Below are positions 1-5,918 of a stretch of DNA of 7,487 bases, piece by piece. The stretch comes from UBA9926 sp964524295 (GTDB taxonomy: Bacteria; Pseudomonadota; Gammaproteobacteria; Pseudomonadales; Azotimanducaceae): the NCBI GenBank assembly GCA_964524295.1, contig CAZGCW010000190.1:1-7487 (forward strand). Reading direction: 5' to 3'. Made by a program: the position numbers and the translations under genes. The stretch's first letter is position 1; each line of letters starts with the position of its first letter. The notes under the pieces were generated by a model, which worked only from the letters and a program-made list of their open reading frames with translations, was not told the DNA's origin and made no database searches.

Positions 1-1
1 A

Positions 2-478
2 CCGAAATCAAAGCGAGGGGCAAAACTGCAGCGCGACAGTATTGCTGACTATGCGGGATCACAAGCAACGGTGCAGCGAACCATTGTTGAACTGATGTGC
101 AGAGGTGTCTGTGAACGACACCCGAAGCTAAAGATCGTGATTGCCGAGTTTAATGCCGGCTGGATTGCCCATTGGCTTGAACGAGTGGATCAGGGCTTGC
201 AACGGGAACTGCGGCAGACCACAGAACCCTATCGTGGCGCTTCACCCCAGGAAATCTGGAATCGACAGTTTTACGCAACCCTGGAGGATGATCTGCCAGC
301 GCTGCTCACCCGTCACTTGATTGGTGAATCGAACCTGATGTGGGGCTCGGATTATCCACACACAGATTCAACCTGGCCTTGTTCTCAAGAGGTACTCAAA
401 GAAATATTTAAAGATTTTGATGACACCGTTAAAGCTAAAATCACCCGTGATAACGTAAAACACTTGTACCAGATCTGA
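2..478 (+). CDS. Amidohydrolase-2 family metal-dependent hydrolase/decarboxylase, C-terminal part (5' truncated)
   Basis: The reading frame is open from the left edge (first full codon at base 2) to the TGA at 476-478, giving the last 158 residues of a protein whose start lies outside the window. A GTG at 71 is inside the conserved domain and is not taken as the start. The segment shows the pattern of amidohydrolase-2 TIM-barrel proteins: a 'PKLKIVIAEFNAGWIAHWLERVD' type strand-helix (given here only as a landmark near residues 43-63), then 'YATLEDD', then 'MWGSDYPH' near residues 113-120, whose Asp (codon 350-352) is the usual metal-binding or catalytic acid. It ends with a 'I..DNVKHLYQI' helix typical of the family terminus. 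Family members hydrolyse or decarboxylate aromatic and cyclic compounds in the cytoplasm. The substrate is unknown. Family assignment is confident; the exact reaction is not. Confidence 0.88.
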   Translation, partial: PKSKRGAKLQRDSIADYAGSQATVQRTIVELMCRGVCERHPKLKIVIAEFNAGWIAHWLERVDQGLQRELRQTTEPYRGASPQEIWNRQFYATLEDDLPALLTRHLIGESNLMWGSDYPHTDSTWPCSQEVLKEIFKDFDDTVKAKITRDNVKHLYQI

Positions 479-710
479 GCAGTGAACCCTCCAGGATGGC
501 TCTGCTGCAATTCACGCCACAAGTCGGTAAGTCTGTACCCGTACGCTAGGACATCAATACAACGCTTGACTCAACTAAGCTGCTTTTACTCTAAGCTTAA
601 GGTTCCTGAGTAGCTCCAGCAATACGAACTGCAATCTGTTAAGAAATCAAGAAGCGTGTTTACCAATCTCAACAAGGATCGGATTGAATTACCACCATAG
701 CTTTTAAGCC

Positions 711-745
711 CCAATTCGGCACATTGGTGTAAGCTGCCAAATTGG
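711..745. repeat. Imperfect inverted repeat (possible hairpin or operator)
   Basis: The arm CCAATTCGGCA (711-721) pairs with TGCCAAATTGG (735-745) with one mismatch (C717 against A739), leaving a 13-nt loop. It has no following T tract, so it does not look like an intrinsic terminator. It could be an RNA hairpin or a protein-binding site upstream of the sulfotransferase. The pairing is seen directly; the function is unknown. Confidence 0.45.
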
Positions 746-748
746 TCC

Positions 749-782
749 AGTGTCGATTGCCGTCTAGTGTCAATTGCCGTAA
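749..782. repeat. Two-copy 17-bp tandem repeat
   Basis: The units AGTGTCGATTGCCGTCT (749-765) and AGTGTCAATTGCCGTAA (766-782) match over their first 15 bases except for one G/A difference. A partial third copy of the core, TCGATTGCC, occurs at 822-830 just before the sulfotransferase ATG. This may be a recent slippage duplication or a pair of helically phased binding sites. Only the repeat itself is supported. Confidence 0.55.
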
Positions 783-834
783 AGCTGACCTATTATGTCA
801 CTACAATTTGTCTTCATAGAATCGATTGCCTATT

Positions 835-1380
835 ATGAATATTTTCGTCCTAAGCACCGGTCGCTGCGGCTCAACAACATTTATTAAAGCTTGCAAGCAT
901 ATTTCAAATTACTCATCTGGCCACGAATCCCGGATTGGATGTCTTGGTCCAGAACGCTTGGCTTACCCTAATAACCACATTGAATCTGATAAACGTATTT
1001 CATGGTTTCTAGGACGATTGGATAAGATTTTCGGCAGAGATGCCTGCTATATTCATCTGATGAGGGATGTCACGGAGACTGCAAAAAGTTATTCCACAAG
1101 ATTACGACCCGGCATGATTCTACCCATTTATGCTAGGGGAATTCATATTAAAACACCTGCAAAAATGAACGCTCTTCAGGTAGGCCTGGACTACTGTGAA
1201 ACCGTGAATGCCAACATAAAAATGTTTTTAAAAGACAAACCTCTAAAAATGGATTTCCAGCTGTCTTCGGCAACAGAAGACTGGCAGAAATTCTGGCAGA
1301 AGATCGATGCCCAAGGTGACTTTAACGCTGCTATAAATGAATGGAATATTTTCTATAACAAATCACCCGAACAATCATGA
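835..1380 (+). CDS. Small P-loop sulfotransferase family protein
   Basis: The 181-residue product begins almost at once with the 5'-phosphosulfate-binding loop of PAPS-dependent sulfotransferases: a beta strand (NIFVL) followed by STGRCGSTT at residues 7-15. A second conserved segment near residues 84-97 (YIHLMRDVTETAKSY) has the Arg-and-Ser pattern of the 3'-phosphate-binding site. The C-terminal part (DFQLSSATEDWQKFW) matches the helical end of bacterial sulfotransferase-like proteins. Such enzymes move a sulfuryl group from PAPS to a hydroxyl or amine; the acceptor is unknown here. ATG 835 is chosen over the in-frame TTG at 826 because the P-loop strand starts directly after it. An in-frame TAG at 817-819 rules out a longer start. 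No good Shine-Dalgarno is visible for either. The protein is short compared with the usual 250-300 residues of classical sulfotransferases, although small bacterial relatives exist. The lipoprotein gene follows 23 bp later and may be cotranscribed. Confidence 0.78.
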   Translation: MNIFVLSTGRCGSTTFIKACKHISNYSSGHESRIGCLGPERLAYPNNHIESDKRISWFLGRLDKIFGRDACYIHLMRDVTETAKSYSTRLRPGMILPIYARGIHIKTPAKMNALQVGLDYCETVNANIKMFLKDKPLKMDFQLSSATEDWQKFWQKIDAQGDFNAAINEWNIFYNKSPEQS

Positions 1381-1403
1381 TCAACCACACATAGGCTTTA
1401 AAC

Positions 1404-2606
1404 ATGCTTCGATTAGCCTCGCTCACGCTTTGCTGCACTCTGATACTAATTGCTTGCACAGACGCTGATTCACCAGCGAAGCCCCTCCTCGTCAGTCATT
1501 CCCAGTCCTGGCCCGGCGAACACTGGCAACTGTCCACGCCCGAACAGGAAGGCCTTGATGGGAAAGCGATCGCAACACTAGACATGGAATTCCGGTCTGG
1601 ACAGCACGGTTACGTTGATTCCATGCTCATCATTCGCAACGGTCGTATAGCTTTTGAAGCCAACTACAAAAATGACTATCAACAAATGAATGCACCACTA
1701 ATAACGGATGAATCCGGACCCTGGAATTATTACGACACGCGCTGGCACCCTTATTACCAGGAAAGTAAACTGAATACCGTGCAGTCGAGCACAAAGAGTT
1801 TCATGTCTGCACTGGTGGGCATCGCCATTGCACAGGGAGATCTATCGGGTACCGATGCCACCCTTGGCGCGCTACTGCCGCATCGAAATATTGTCGATCC
1901 CGACAAAGCGGCCATTACCCTGGATAACATCCTAACTATGAGACCTGGCTTCGAGTGGGAAGAAGATGTCTCCTACTGGGATCCCAGCAACGATGCGATC
2001 CGGGTTGAGTCAAGCGATGACTGGGTAGCGTACCTACTTAACAAACCCATGGCTCACGAACAGGGAACGACCTATAAATACAACAGCACTAACACGCAAT
2101 TGATGTCCGAGATCGTATCGACTGCAACGGGGCAGTCGCTTGACGCTTATGCCGAGCAGCTGTTGTTTCGGCCTATCGGCATAGGCCATTATTTCTGGAA
2201 AGACGCACCGGAAGGATTCAAGGATGTCGCAGGCGGCCTGTATTTCACAGCACAGGACTTCGCCCGTTTTGCCCTGTTATACCAAAATTATGGACTCTGG
2301 GACGGTCATCAAGTCATACCCAGAGCGTGGGTGGAAGCATCCATGCAGCCGCACGTCATTGACACCTTCCCTAATGACCCCGACTTTGATGTCGGTTACG
2401 GCTATCAATGGTGGGTATTCAATGATGGTGCTGATGACAACCCTATTATGTATGGTAGTTGGGGCTGGGGTGGCCAGTTTGCATTGATTGTCCCTGAATT
2501 AGACCTGGTTGGCGTTTTTACGGGGTGGAACATCTATGAAAATCTCGATTACACCGATGCATATGAGCTGTTCTACGATCGAATTGTGCTCCCACTCACA
2601 CACTAA
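1404..2606 (+). CDS. Lipoprotein serine hydrolase, beta-lactamase-related (class C / 6-aminohexanoate-dimer hydrolase type)
   Basis: The 400-residue protein starts with a lipoprotein signal: a short charged N terminus, a hydrophobic run and the lipobox LIAC with Cys18 as the lipidation site. There is no Asp directly after the Cys, so outer-membrane delivery is the default expectation. The serine hydrolase domain follows. The SxxK nucleophile and base are Ser128-Ser-Thr-Lys131 (in VQSSTKSF). The Tyr of the second motif is probably Tyr226 in YKYNSTN. The third motif is the glycine-rich strand SWGWGGQFALIV around residues 352-363, in place of KTG. This arrangement is typical of the penicillin-binding-protein-like esterase, amidase and 6-aminohexanoate hydrolase group rather than of true antibiotic-inactivating enzymes. 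It probably hydrolyses esters or amides in the periplasm. The substrate is unknown, and nothing visible argues for resistance. The Shine-Dalgarno is weak (ATAGG about 10 bases upstream). Confidence 0.88.
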   Translation: MLRLASLTLCCTLILIACTDADSPAKPLLVSHSQSWPGEHWQLSTPEQEGLDGKAIATLDMEFRSGQHGYVDSMLIIRNGRIAFEANYKNDYQQMNAPLITDESGPWNYYDTRWHPYYQESKLNTVQSSTKSFMSALVGIAIAQGDLSGTDATLGALLPHRNIVDPDKAAITLDNILTMRPGFEWEEDVSYWDPSNDAIRVESSDDWVAYLLNKPMAHEQGTTYKYNSTNTQLMSEIVSTATGQSLDAYAEQLLFRPIGIGHYFWKDAPEGFKDVAGGLYFTAQDFARFALLYQNYGLWDGHQVIPRAWVEASMQPHVIDTFPNDPDFDVGYGYQWWVFNDGADDNPIMYGSWGWGGQFALIVPELDLVGVFTGWNIYENLDYTDAYELFYDRIVLPLTH

Positions 2607-2676
2607 AGAGACCAGCCGCCGGTTCGCAGCCAACGCTAAGTCTGACCGCAAAAAAACACCACCCAGAGGTGACTGC

Positions 2677-3167
2677 ATGAGACGGCAACAAACCGATAAA
2701 ATGTCTCAACCTGAAATGAGTTCAACGCCGGGTATCTATATCCTGGTGATGCATCTAGAACAACCCATTCCTATGGCCATCGGTTAACAACCATCTCAAC
2801 CATTCCTGAGCGGCTATTATTTAACTATGGGTAGCGCTTTCGGTTCCGTTGGCGGTAAAGCTCGTGTTGGTCGGCAGCTGCGATCCAAGAAAAAATACGA
2901 TGGCACATTGACTATCTACTAGCGCACACGTCCATCACCGCGGTCTGGTTTCTGATCAACCAGCGTCTAGAATGCAACTGGTCAAAAACGAACGCATCCC
3001 ATGAGGCTGCAACTTCTATCAAGCATTTCGGTGCCAGTGACTGCCGTTGCTTATCGCATCTGTATTATTTTGAAGCACTGCCAGACATTGATTTAATCTC
3101 GAGTTATCGCATTGTTTACCCGGCCATTAGCTCGCAGGCAGACGCCCCTCGATATAGTCATCTATGA
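2677..3167 (+). pseudogene. Broken DUF123 (GIY-YIG-like nuclease family) gene
   Basis: Three consecutive pieces match the DUF123 family in order. Piece 1 (frame of 2677) reads PGIYILVMHLEQPIPMAIG and then hits TAA at 2785-2787. Piece 2, in the same frame after the stop, reads GYYLTMGSAFGSVGGKARVG and RQLRSKKK. Piece 3 starts in another frame at 2901 with WHIDYLLAHTSITAVW, and continues to GASDCRC and SHLYYF near 3030-3077, the family's C-terminal signature. The frame change falls at or just after a run of six A (2890-2895); one extra A would join pieces 2 and 3 as KKKIRWHIDYLL. A good Shine-Dalgarno (AGAGGT, 2665-2670) six bases before ATG 2677 suggests a once-functional start. The piece-3 frame runs to a TGA at 3165-3167 and so overlaps the 3' end of the convergent Rieske gene, though family similarity stops near 3080. 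The Tyr expected before GSA is Thr-Met here. Two independent lesions favour real decay over a single sequencing error. Confidence 0.82.
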
Positions 3168-4476
3168 GTTCATGTAATCGTCTGATGCGACTTTCCTGAT
3201 TTGACAGATAGACCCCTTTGAAACCCCGCGATCGAAACCCTCGCTGCTGCGTCACAAAAACCGACACATCATCTTCAATACCAGGACCAACAGAATCTTC
3301 CGGATACTTCAACCATGTCTTTTCAACATCCGCATTTAAGCCTGTCCCCAATGTACCGGTGGGTTGGGCTGCTTCGACGGCGGCAGGACTCGCGTACCAC
3401 CAGTTGTCGAACACGCATCGTTCAGGGTCAGATCGATGCGGTCGGGCCCTTAGAAAATGAAAACCATCTGCCCATACTGACACGGCAAAATTGGGGAACA
3501 GGGTATAGTGGAAGGCATCAGTAAGCTGCTCATCCGGCACCCTATCGTAATGCGTATAGCCCCGAGCTGGCCCGAGCGCACGTTTTGCCTGCTGCAGCGC
3601 TTCCCGGGTTGCTTCCGGCTTACCCTTGAAGTCAGCCGGATCTAAGTCCCAATAACGTAACTGACTGGCCAAAGCATCCTTAACATTACCTTCCGAGTCC
3701 AATTGTCCGACGCCAAACCCGCCTTTCATCACCATTCGGTTATGCCCTTCATCTGACAGATCAAACTGGGTTTCTTTAAAGTAGGTATCAATATGACCGC
3801 GGATTTGTTTTCGATCGGTGTCCGGTGTTGCACCCTGATGAACCGTCGGCACATGATAGGACTCATTAAAATTATCCAACACGACTTTCCAATTACAGGG
3901 CAATTCAATGGCGTTAGCCGAGGTACGCGTCCAGCTCTGAATATCGCGATTGTGCCAGTCATCCCAGATCGGTCCGAGAAATTCCCTTAGGGGCATACAG
4001 TCCGGATTCATATTCACCCAGACAAAGCCTGCAAATGTCTCGCAGGCCAATTCCTGCAATCTTAACTTGCCACAAGGATTACCTTCCGGAAAATCTTCTT
4101 TATCAGGTGCAAAGTTAAGTTCACCATCCGGGGTATAGGCCCAACTGTGATACTTACAGACAAACCTGCGCAATACACTGCCCTTGTCTGTGTCCACGAG
4201 TGGATTGCCTCTATGCTGGCAGACGTTATAAAACGCTTTGATGCCACCCTCCTTCTGGCGAACCATTAGGATTTCTTCCGGCCCGACGGCCTCCATCTGC
4301 CAATCTCCAGTATTCGGTATTTCTGAGGCCCGACCCAACAACAGCCAGACTTTTGTCCACATCCCTTCCCACTCCCTGGCAAAGAATTCAGGCGAGGTAT
4401 ACCGATCACCGGGAATAGCGTGATTACCAATTTTTTGCTCGGGCCAGCTATCTATAATTCGCAGATGATCAGACAT
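3127..4476 (-). CDS. Rieske non-heme iron oxygenase, alpha (catalytic) subunit
   Basis: This 449-residue cytoplasmic enzyme has the full two-domain plan of ring-hydroxylating and demethylating Rieske oxygenases. The N-terminal Rieske [2Fe-2S] ligands are Cys86-x-His88 (CQHRG) and Cys107-x-x-His110 (CKYHSW). The catalytic domain has DNFNESYHVPTVH at residues 201-213, giving mononuclear iron ligands His208 and His213; the third ligand is probably one of Asp402 or Asp403. The acid between the two metal centres is Glu205, where naphthalene dioxygenase has Asp205; Glu at this place is known in carnitine monooxygenase-like enzymes. Electrons from a reductase activate O2 for hydroxylation or N/O-demethylation; the substrate is not deducible. 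No reductase or ferredoxin gene is in the window, so its partner lies elsewhere. The ATG is preceded by AGGGGGGAG a few bases upstream. It is transcribed divergently from the AhpD-like gene and ends convergently against the DUF123 remnant. Confidence 0.95.
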   Translation of the reverse strand: MSDHLRIIDSWPEQKIGNHAIPGDRYTSPEFFAREWEGMWTKVWLLLGRASEIPNTGDWQMEAVGPEEILMVRQKEGGIKAFYNVCQHRGNPLVDTDKGSVLRRFVCKYHSWAYTPDGELNFAPDKEDFPEGNPCGKLRLQELACETFAGFVWVNMNPDCMPLREFLGPIWDDWHNRDIQSWTRTSANAIELPCNWKVVLDNFNESYHVPTVHQGATPDTDRKQIRGHIDTYFKETQFDLSDEGHNRMVMKGGFGVGQLDSEGNVKDALASQLRYWDLDPADFKGKPEATREALQQAKRALGPARGYTHYDRVPDEQLTDAFHYTLFPNFAVSVWADGFHFLRARPHRSDPERCVFDNWWYASPAAVEAAQPTGTLGTGLNADVEKTWLKYPEDSVGPGIEDDVSVFVTQQRGFRSRGFKGVYLSNQESRIRRLHELIDDYIEGRLPAS

Positions 4477-4502
4477 TGGCTCCCCCCCTGATAAGTGTAC
4501 TG

Positions 4503-4516
4503 ATAGTGAGAACTAT
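4503..4516. repeat. Short palindrome overlapping the predicted -10 box
   Basis: ATAGT and ACTAT flank a 4-bp GAGA spacer (4503-4516), overlapping the -10 element of the predicted Rieske promoter. Its position would suit a repressor operator, but five-base arms are short and could arise by chance. Confidence 0.25.
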
Positions 4517-4540
4517 GAACTAAGCAGGACCGGGTCTCAA
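4512..4540 (-). promoter_or_regulatory. Predicted sigma-70 promoter for the Rieske gene
   Basis: On the minus strand, TTGAGA (complement of 4535-4540; 5 of 6 to TTGACA) is followed after exactly 17 bp by CATAGT (complement of 4512-4517; 4 of 6 to TATAAT). Transcription would begin about 30 bases before the start codon at 4476. This is a consensus match only, without experimental support. Confidence 0.45.
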
Positions 4541-4692
4541 GTCATGATCTAAAAAATCCCAGCGGCAACTGACAAATCAACTTAACATCAAGCCCACCTG
4601 CCAAATCGAATCTATAGAATGACAAGTCTACTAAAATTTGATTTCGTAGCCTGTTAACGTCAAAGTAATCTATCAATTCTCTGGAGACTACC

Positions 4693-5241
4693 ATGCCTAG
4701 AATCGAAGAAGCGGGGGGATTAAACGGCTTCGCTGGGGTTTATGCGCACTGCCCCGATCTATTTCAGGGGTTCATGTACCGTTACGGGCTTTTATGGTCA
4801 CACAGCCATCTGGATCCCGTTCTTAAGGATCTGGTTCGCCTCAAATCAGCCAACCTGAACGGCTGTCTTTACTGAATTCCGGCTCGATCTTCTGCGGCGC
4901 AGAAGAACGGTATGAATGAGGAAATGATCGAAAAAATGAAAGATCATCAAGACTCAGATCTTAGTGATCGAATAAAAATGGCCCTGGACTTAACCGAAGA
5001 CTTTATTATGAACCATGCCAAAGGCGTGGATGACCCCTACATGGCTCGCCTCAAACAGCATTTTACGGATGCCGAGGTGGTCGAACTGACCGTTGCTATC
5101 GGTATCTGGGATTCGGTGCACAAATTCAATACTGTTTTCGATGTACATCCACCGGTAACAGATGGGCTGTTTACCGTTGATCCGCCTGACGTACCAGAAC
5201 CCATGCGACAGCACATCATAAATCCGGGGAACAAATACTGA
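4693..5241 (+). CDS. Carboxymuconolactone decarboxylase/AhpD-like protein, candidate selenoprotein with CxxU motif (in-frame TGA at 4873-4875)
   Basis: The frame opens at ATG 4693, behind GGAG (4683-4686) six bases upstream, and is read through a TGA at 4873-4875 to the TGA at 5239-5241, giving 182 residues. Bases 4693 and 4912 (the first ATG after the TGA) are in the same frame. The N-terminal part ends LVRLKSANLNGCLY and the part after the TGA continues IPARSSAAQKNGMNEEMI, then SDLSDRIKMALDLTEDF and HFTDAEVVELTVAIGIWD. This is the normal, uninterrupted course of a carboxymuconolactone decarboxylase/AhpD-family protein, in which the usual motif is GCxYCxxxR. The TGA therefore sits exactly at the second Cys: Cys58-Leu-Tyr-Sec61, followed by Arg65. 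A hairpin with bacterial SECIS geometry follows (4888-4906). Family members are all-helical and use CxxC for peroxide or thiol chemistry; Sec would sharpen that reactivity. AhpD-like selenoproteins have, from memory, been reported in marine metagenome surveys. The alternative is a Cys-to-opal mutation in a recent pseudogene. Conservation after the TGA and the hairpin favour Sec. Confidence 0.82.
4888..4906 (+). promoter_or_regulatory. Candidate bacterial SECIS element
   Basis: TCTTCTGC (4888-4895) pairs perfectly with GCAGAAGA (4899-4906), an 8-bp stem closed by the loop GGC (4896-4898). The loop starts 20 nt after the TGA, and its first two bases are G. Known bacterial SECIS elements have an apical loop roughly 16-37 nt after the UGA with a G in the first two loop positions, which SelB recognises. 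The hairpin lies inside the coding region (codons 66-72), as bacterial SECIS elements do. The three-base loop is at the small end, and no clear bulged U is seen. Confidence 0.72.
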
Positions 5242-5332
5242 TGACTCAAACTACAGTAATAATTTGAACTAAAGCAAAACGAAGGCCTGACCAGGGTCAA
5301 ACCCCTCGCACCTTCACTAAGCCATTGATATG

Positions 5333-5353
5333 ATCTTCACCGGATCTGAAGAT
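5333..5353 (+). promoter_or_regulatory. Leader hairpin just upstream of the PEBP gene's ribosome-binding site
   Basis: ATCTTCA (5333-5339) and TGAAGAT (5347-5353) are perfect 7-base complements around a 7-nt loop. The stem ends six bases before the AAGGAGG Shine-Dalgarno (5360-5366). As RNA it could protect the message or affect translation; as DNA it could be an operator. Only the inverted repeat is seen directly. Confidence 0.4.
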
Positions 5354-5359
5354 AACTTT

Positions 5360-5366
5360 AAGGAGG
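5360..5366 (+). promoter_or_regulatory. Near-perfect Shine-Dalgarno for the PEBP gene
   Basis: AAGGAGG lies seven bases before ATG 5374, much stronger than the sites of the other genes here. It fixes the start of the PEBP protein at 5374 rather than at the out-of-frame ATG at 5330, and suggests high translation. Confidence 0.85.
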
Positions 5367-5373
5367 TTTTCTT

Positions 5374-5853
5374 ATGGGGTTTGCACTATCAAGCATACAG
5401 CTCACAAGCTCTGCATTTAATCAAGGCGAGTCTATTTCCAGCCAATATACCGGAGAAGGATCGGATATTTCGCCACCACTCGCCTGGTCCGATGCCCCGG
5501 AAGGAACTCGGTCATTTGCTATCGTCTGCCACGATCCGGATGCGCCCCTGGTGACACCTCAAGGCACTTACGGTTTTGTGCATTGGGTTTTGTATAACAT
5601 ACCCGCTTCAATCTCCCATCTGGCAGAGGCAACCTCAGCGCACACCCATGGCAAGAGCGACTTTGGCAAGGAAGCCTATGGTGGCCCCATGCCCCCCAAT
5701 GGTCATGGCCTGCACCAGTATTACTTCTGGGTGCTTGCCCTTGATAGCAATGAGAACCTGGAAAGCGGTCTGACCTTATGGCAGTTACTAGAACGCGTCG
5801 AGGCCAATGTCCTTGGGATGAACCGGTTAGTGGGTACTTACCAGCGCGATTAA
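5374..5853 (+). CDS. YbhB/YbcL-type phosphatidylethanolamine-binding (PEBP, Raf-kinase-inhibitor-like) protein
   Basis: The 159-residue protein is full length for bacterial PEBP homologues and has no signal peptide, so it is probably cytoplasmic. The ligand-pocket signature is complete: DPDAP at residues 54-58, FVHW with His70, and GGPMPPNGHGLHQYYFWV at residues 103-120, matching the family's GGP.PP..G.H.Y.F pattern. The early segment GEGSDISPPLAW is also typical. PEBP proteins bind small anionic or phosphate-containing ligands. The role of bacterial YbhB-like members is largely undefined, and no specific function can be given here. It lies 132 bp after the AhpD-like gene and 65 bp before the HMG-CoA-lyase-like gene on the same strand, so cotranscription is possible, but the hairpin and strong ribosome-binding site could also mark a separate leader. 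Confidence 0.93.
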   Translation: MGFALSSIQLTSSAFNQGESISSQYTGEGSDISPPLAWSDAPEGTRSFAIVCHDPDAPLVTPQGTYGFVHWVLYNIPASISHLAEATSAHTHGKSDFGKEAYGGPMPPNGHGLHQYYFWVLALDSNENLESGLTLWQLLERVEANVLGMNRLVGTYQRD

Positions 5854-5918
5854 GGTAGACGATAGAAAGCAGCACGTTTTCACTGCGATAAACGCTATTA
5901 AGGTAAAGGAATCAGTCA

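Larger units (their letters stand above)
479..834. other. Noncoding stretch between the amidohydrolase and the sulfotransferase
   Basis: I see no recognisable protein fragment in any frame across these roughly 350 bases, and no RNA gene. The left part holds nothing I can identify. The right third contains an imperfect inverted repeat (711-745), a 17-bp tandem duplication (749-782), and short words shared with the next gene's start: TCGATTGCC recurs at 822-830, and CCTATTATG occurs at both 789-797 and 829-837. A TATTAT hexamer at 791-796 resembles a -10 box, but no acceptable -35 box sits 16-18 bp upstream. No terminator with a T tract is visible after the amidohydrolase. Confidence 0.6.

Noticed and set aside
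826..834. TTG at 826 as the sulfotransferase start
   Set aside because: It adds only three residues and has no better ribosome-binding site than the ATG at 835, directly followed by the P-loop strand.
1404..2606. Antibiotic-resistance beta-lactamase
   Set aside because: It has SxxK and a glycine-rich third motif in place of KTG, plus a lipoprotein signal, which fits the esterase/amidase relatives better than class C beta-lactamases.
2509..2787. 92-codon open frame spanning the end of the serine hydrolase gene
   Set aside because: Its first part is only an alternative frame of the hydrolase; its last part is the first piece of the DUF123 remnant, which has its own start at 2677.
4638..4671. 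TTGATT as a -35 box for the AhpD-like gene
   Set aside because: The nearest acceptable -10 sequence (TAATCT) is 22 bp away, too far for a sigma-70 promoter.
4912..5241. ATG at 4912 as the start of an independent 109-residue protein
   Set aside because: It lacks the N-terminal half and the redox motif of its family, has no clear Shine-Dalgarno, and is in frame with the upstream piece; read-through as one protein explains both parts better.
5281..5315. Possible terminator hairpin after the AhpD-like gene (GAAGG...CCTTC with inner GGGT/ACCC)
   Set aside because: The pairing is broken by a large unequal internal loop and there is no T tract, so a terminator call is not supported.
5519..5875. 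118-codon minus-strand open frame over the PEBP gene
   Set aside because: It is the antisense shadow of a conserved gene, with a low-quality, Arg-rich translation and no family match that I can see.
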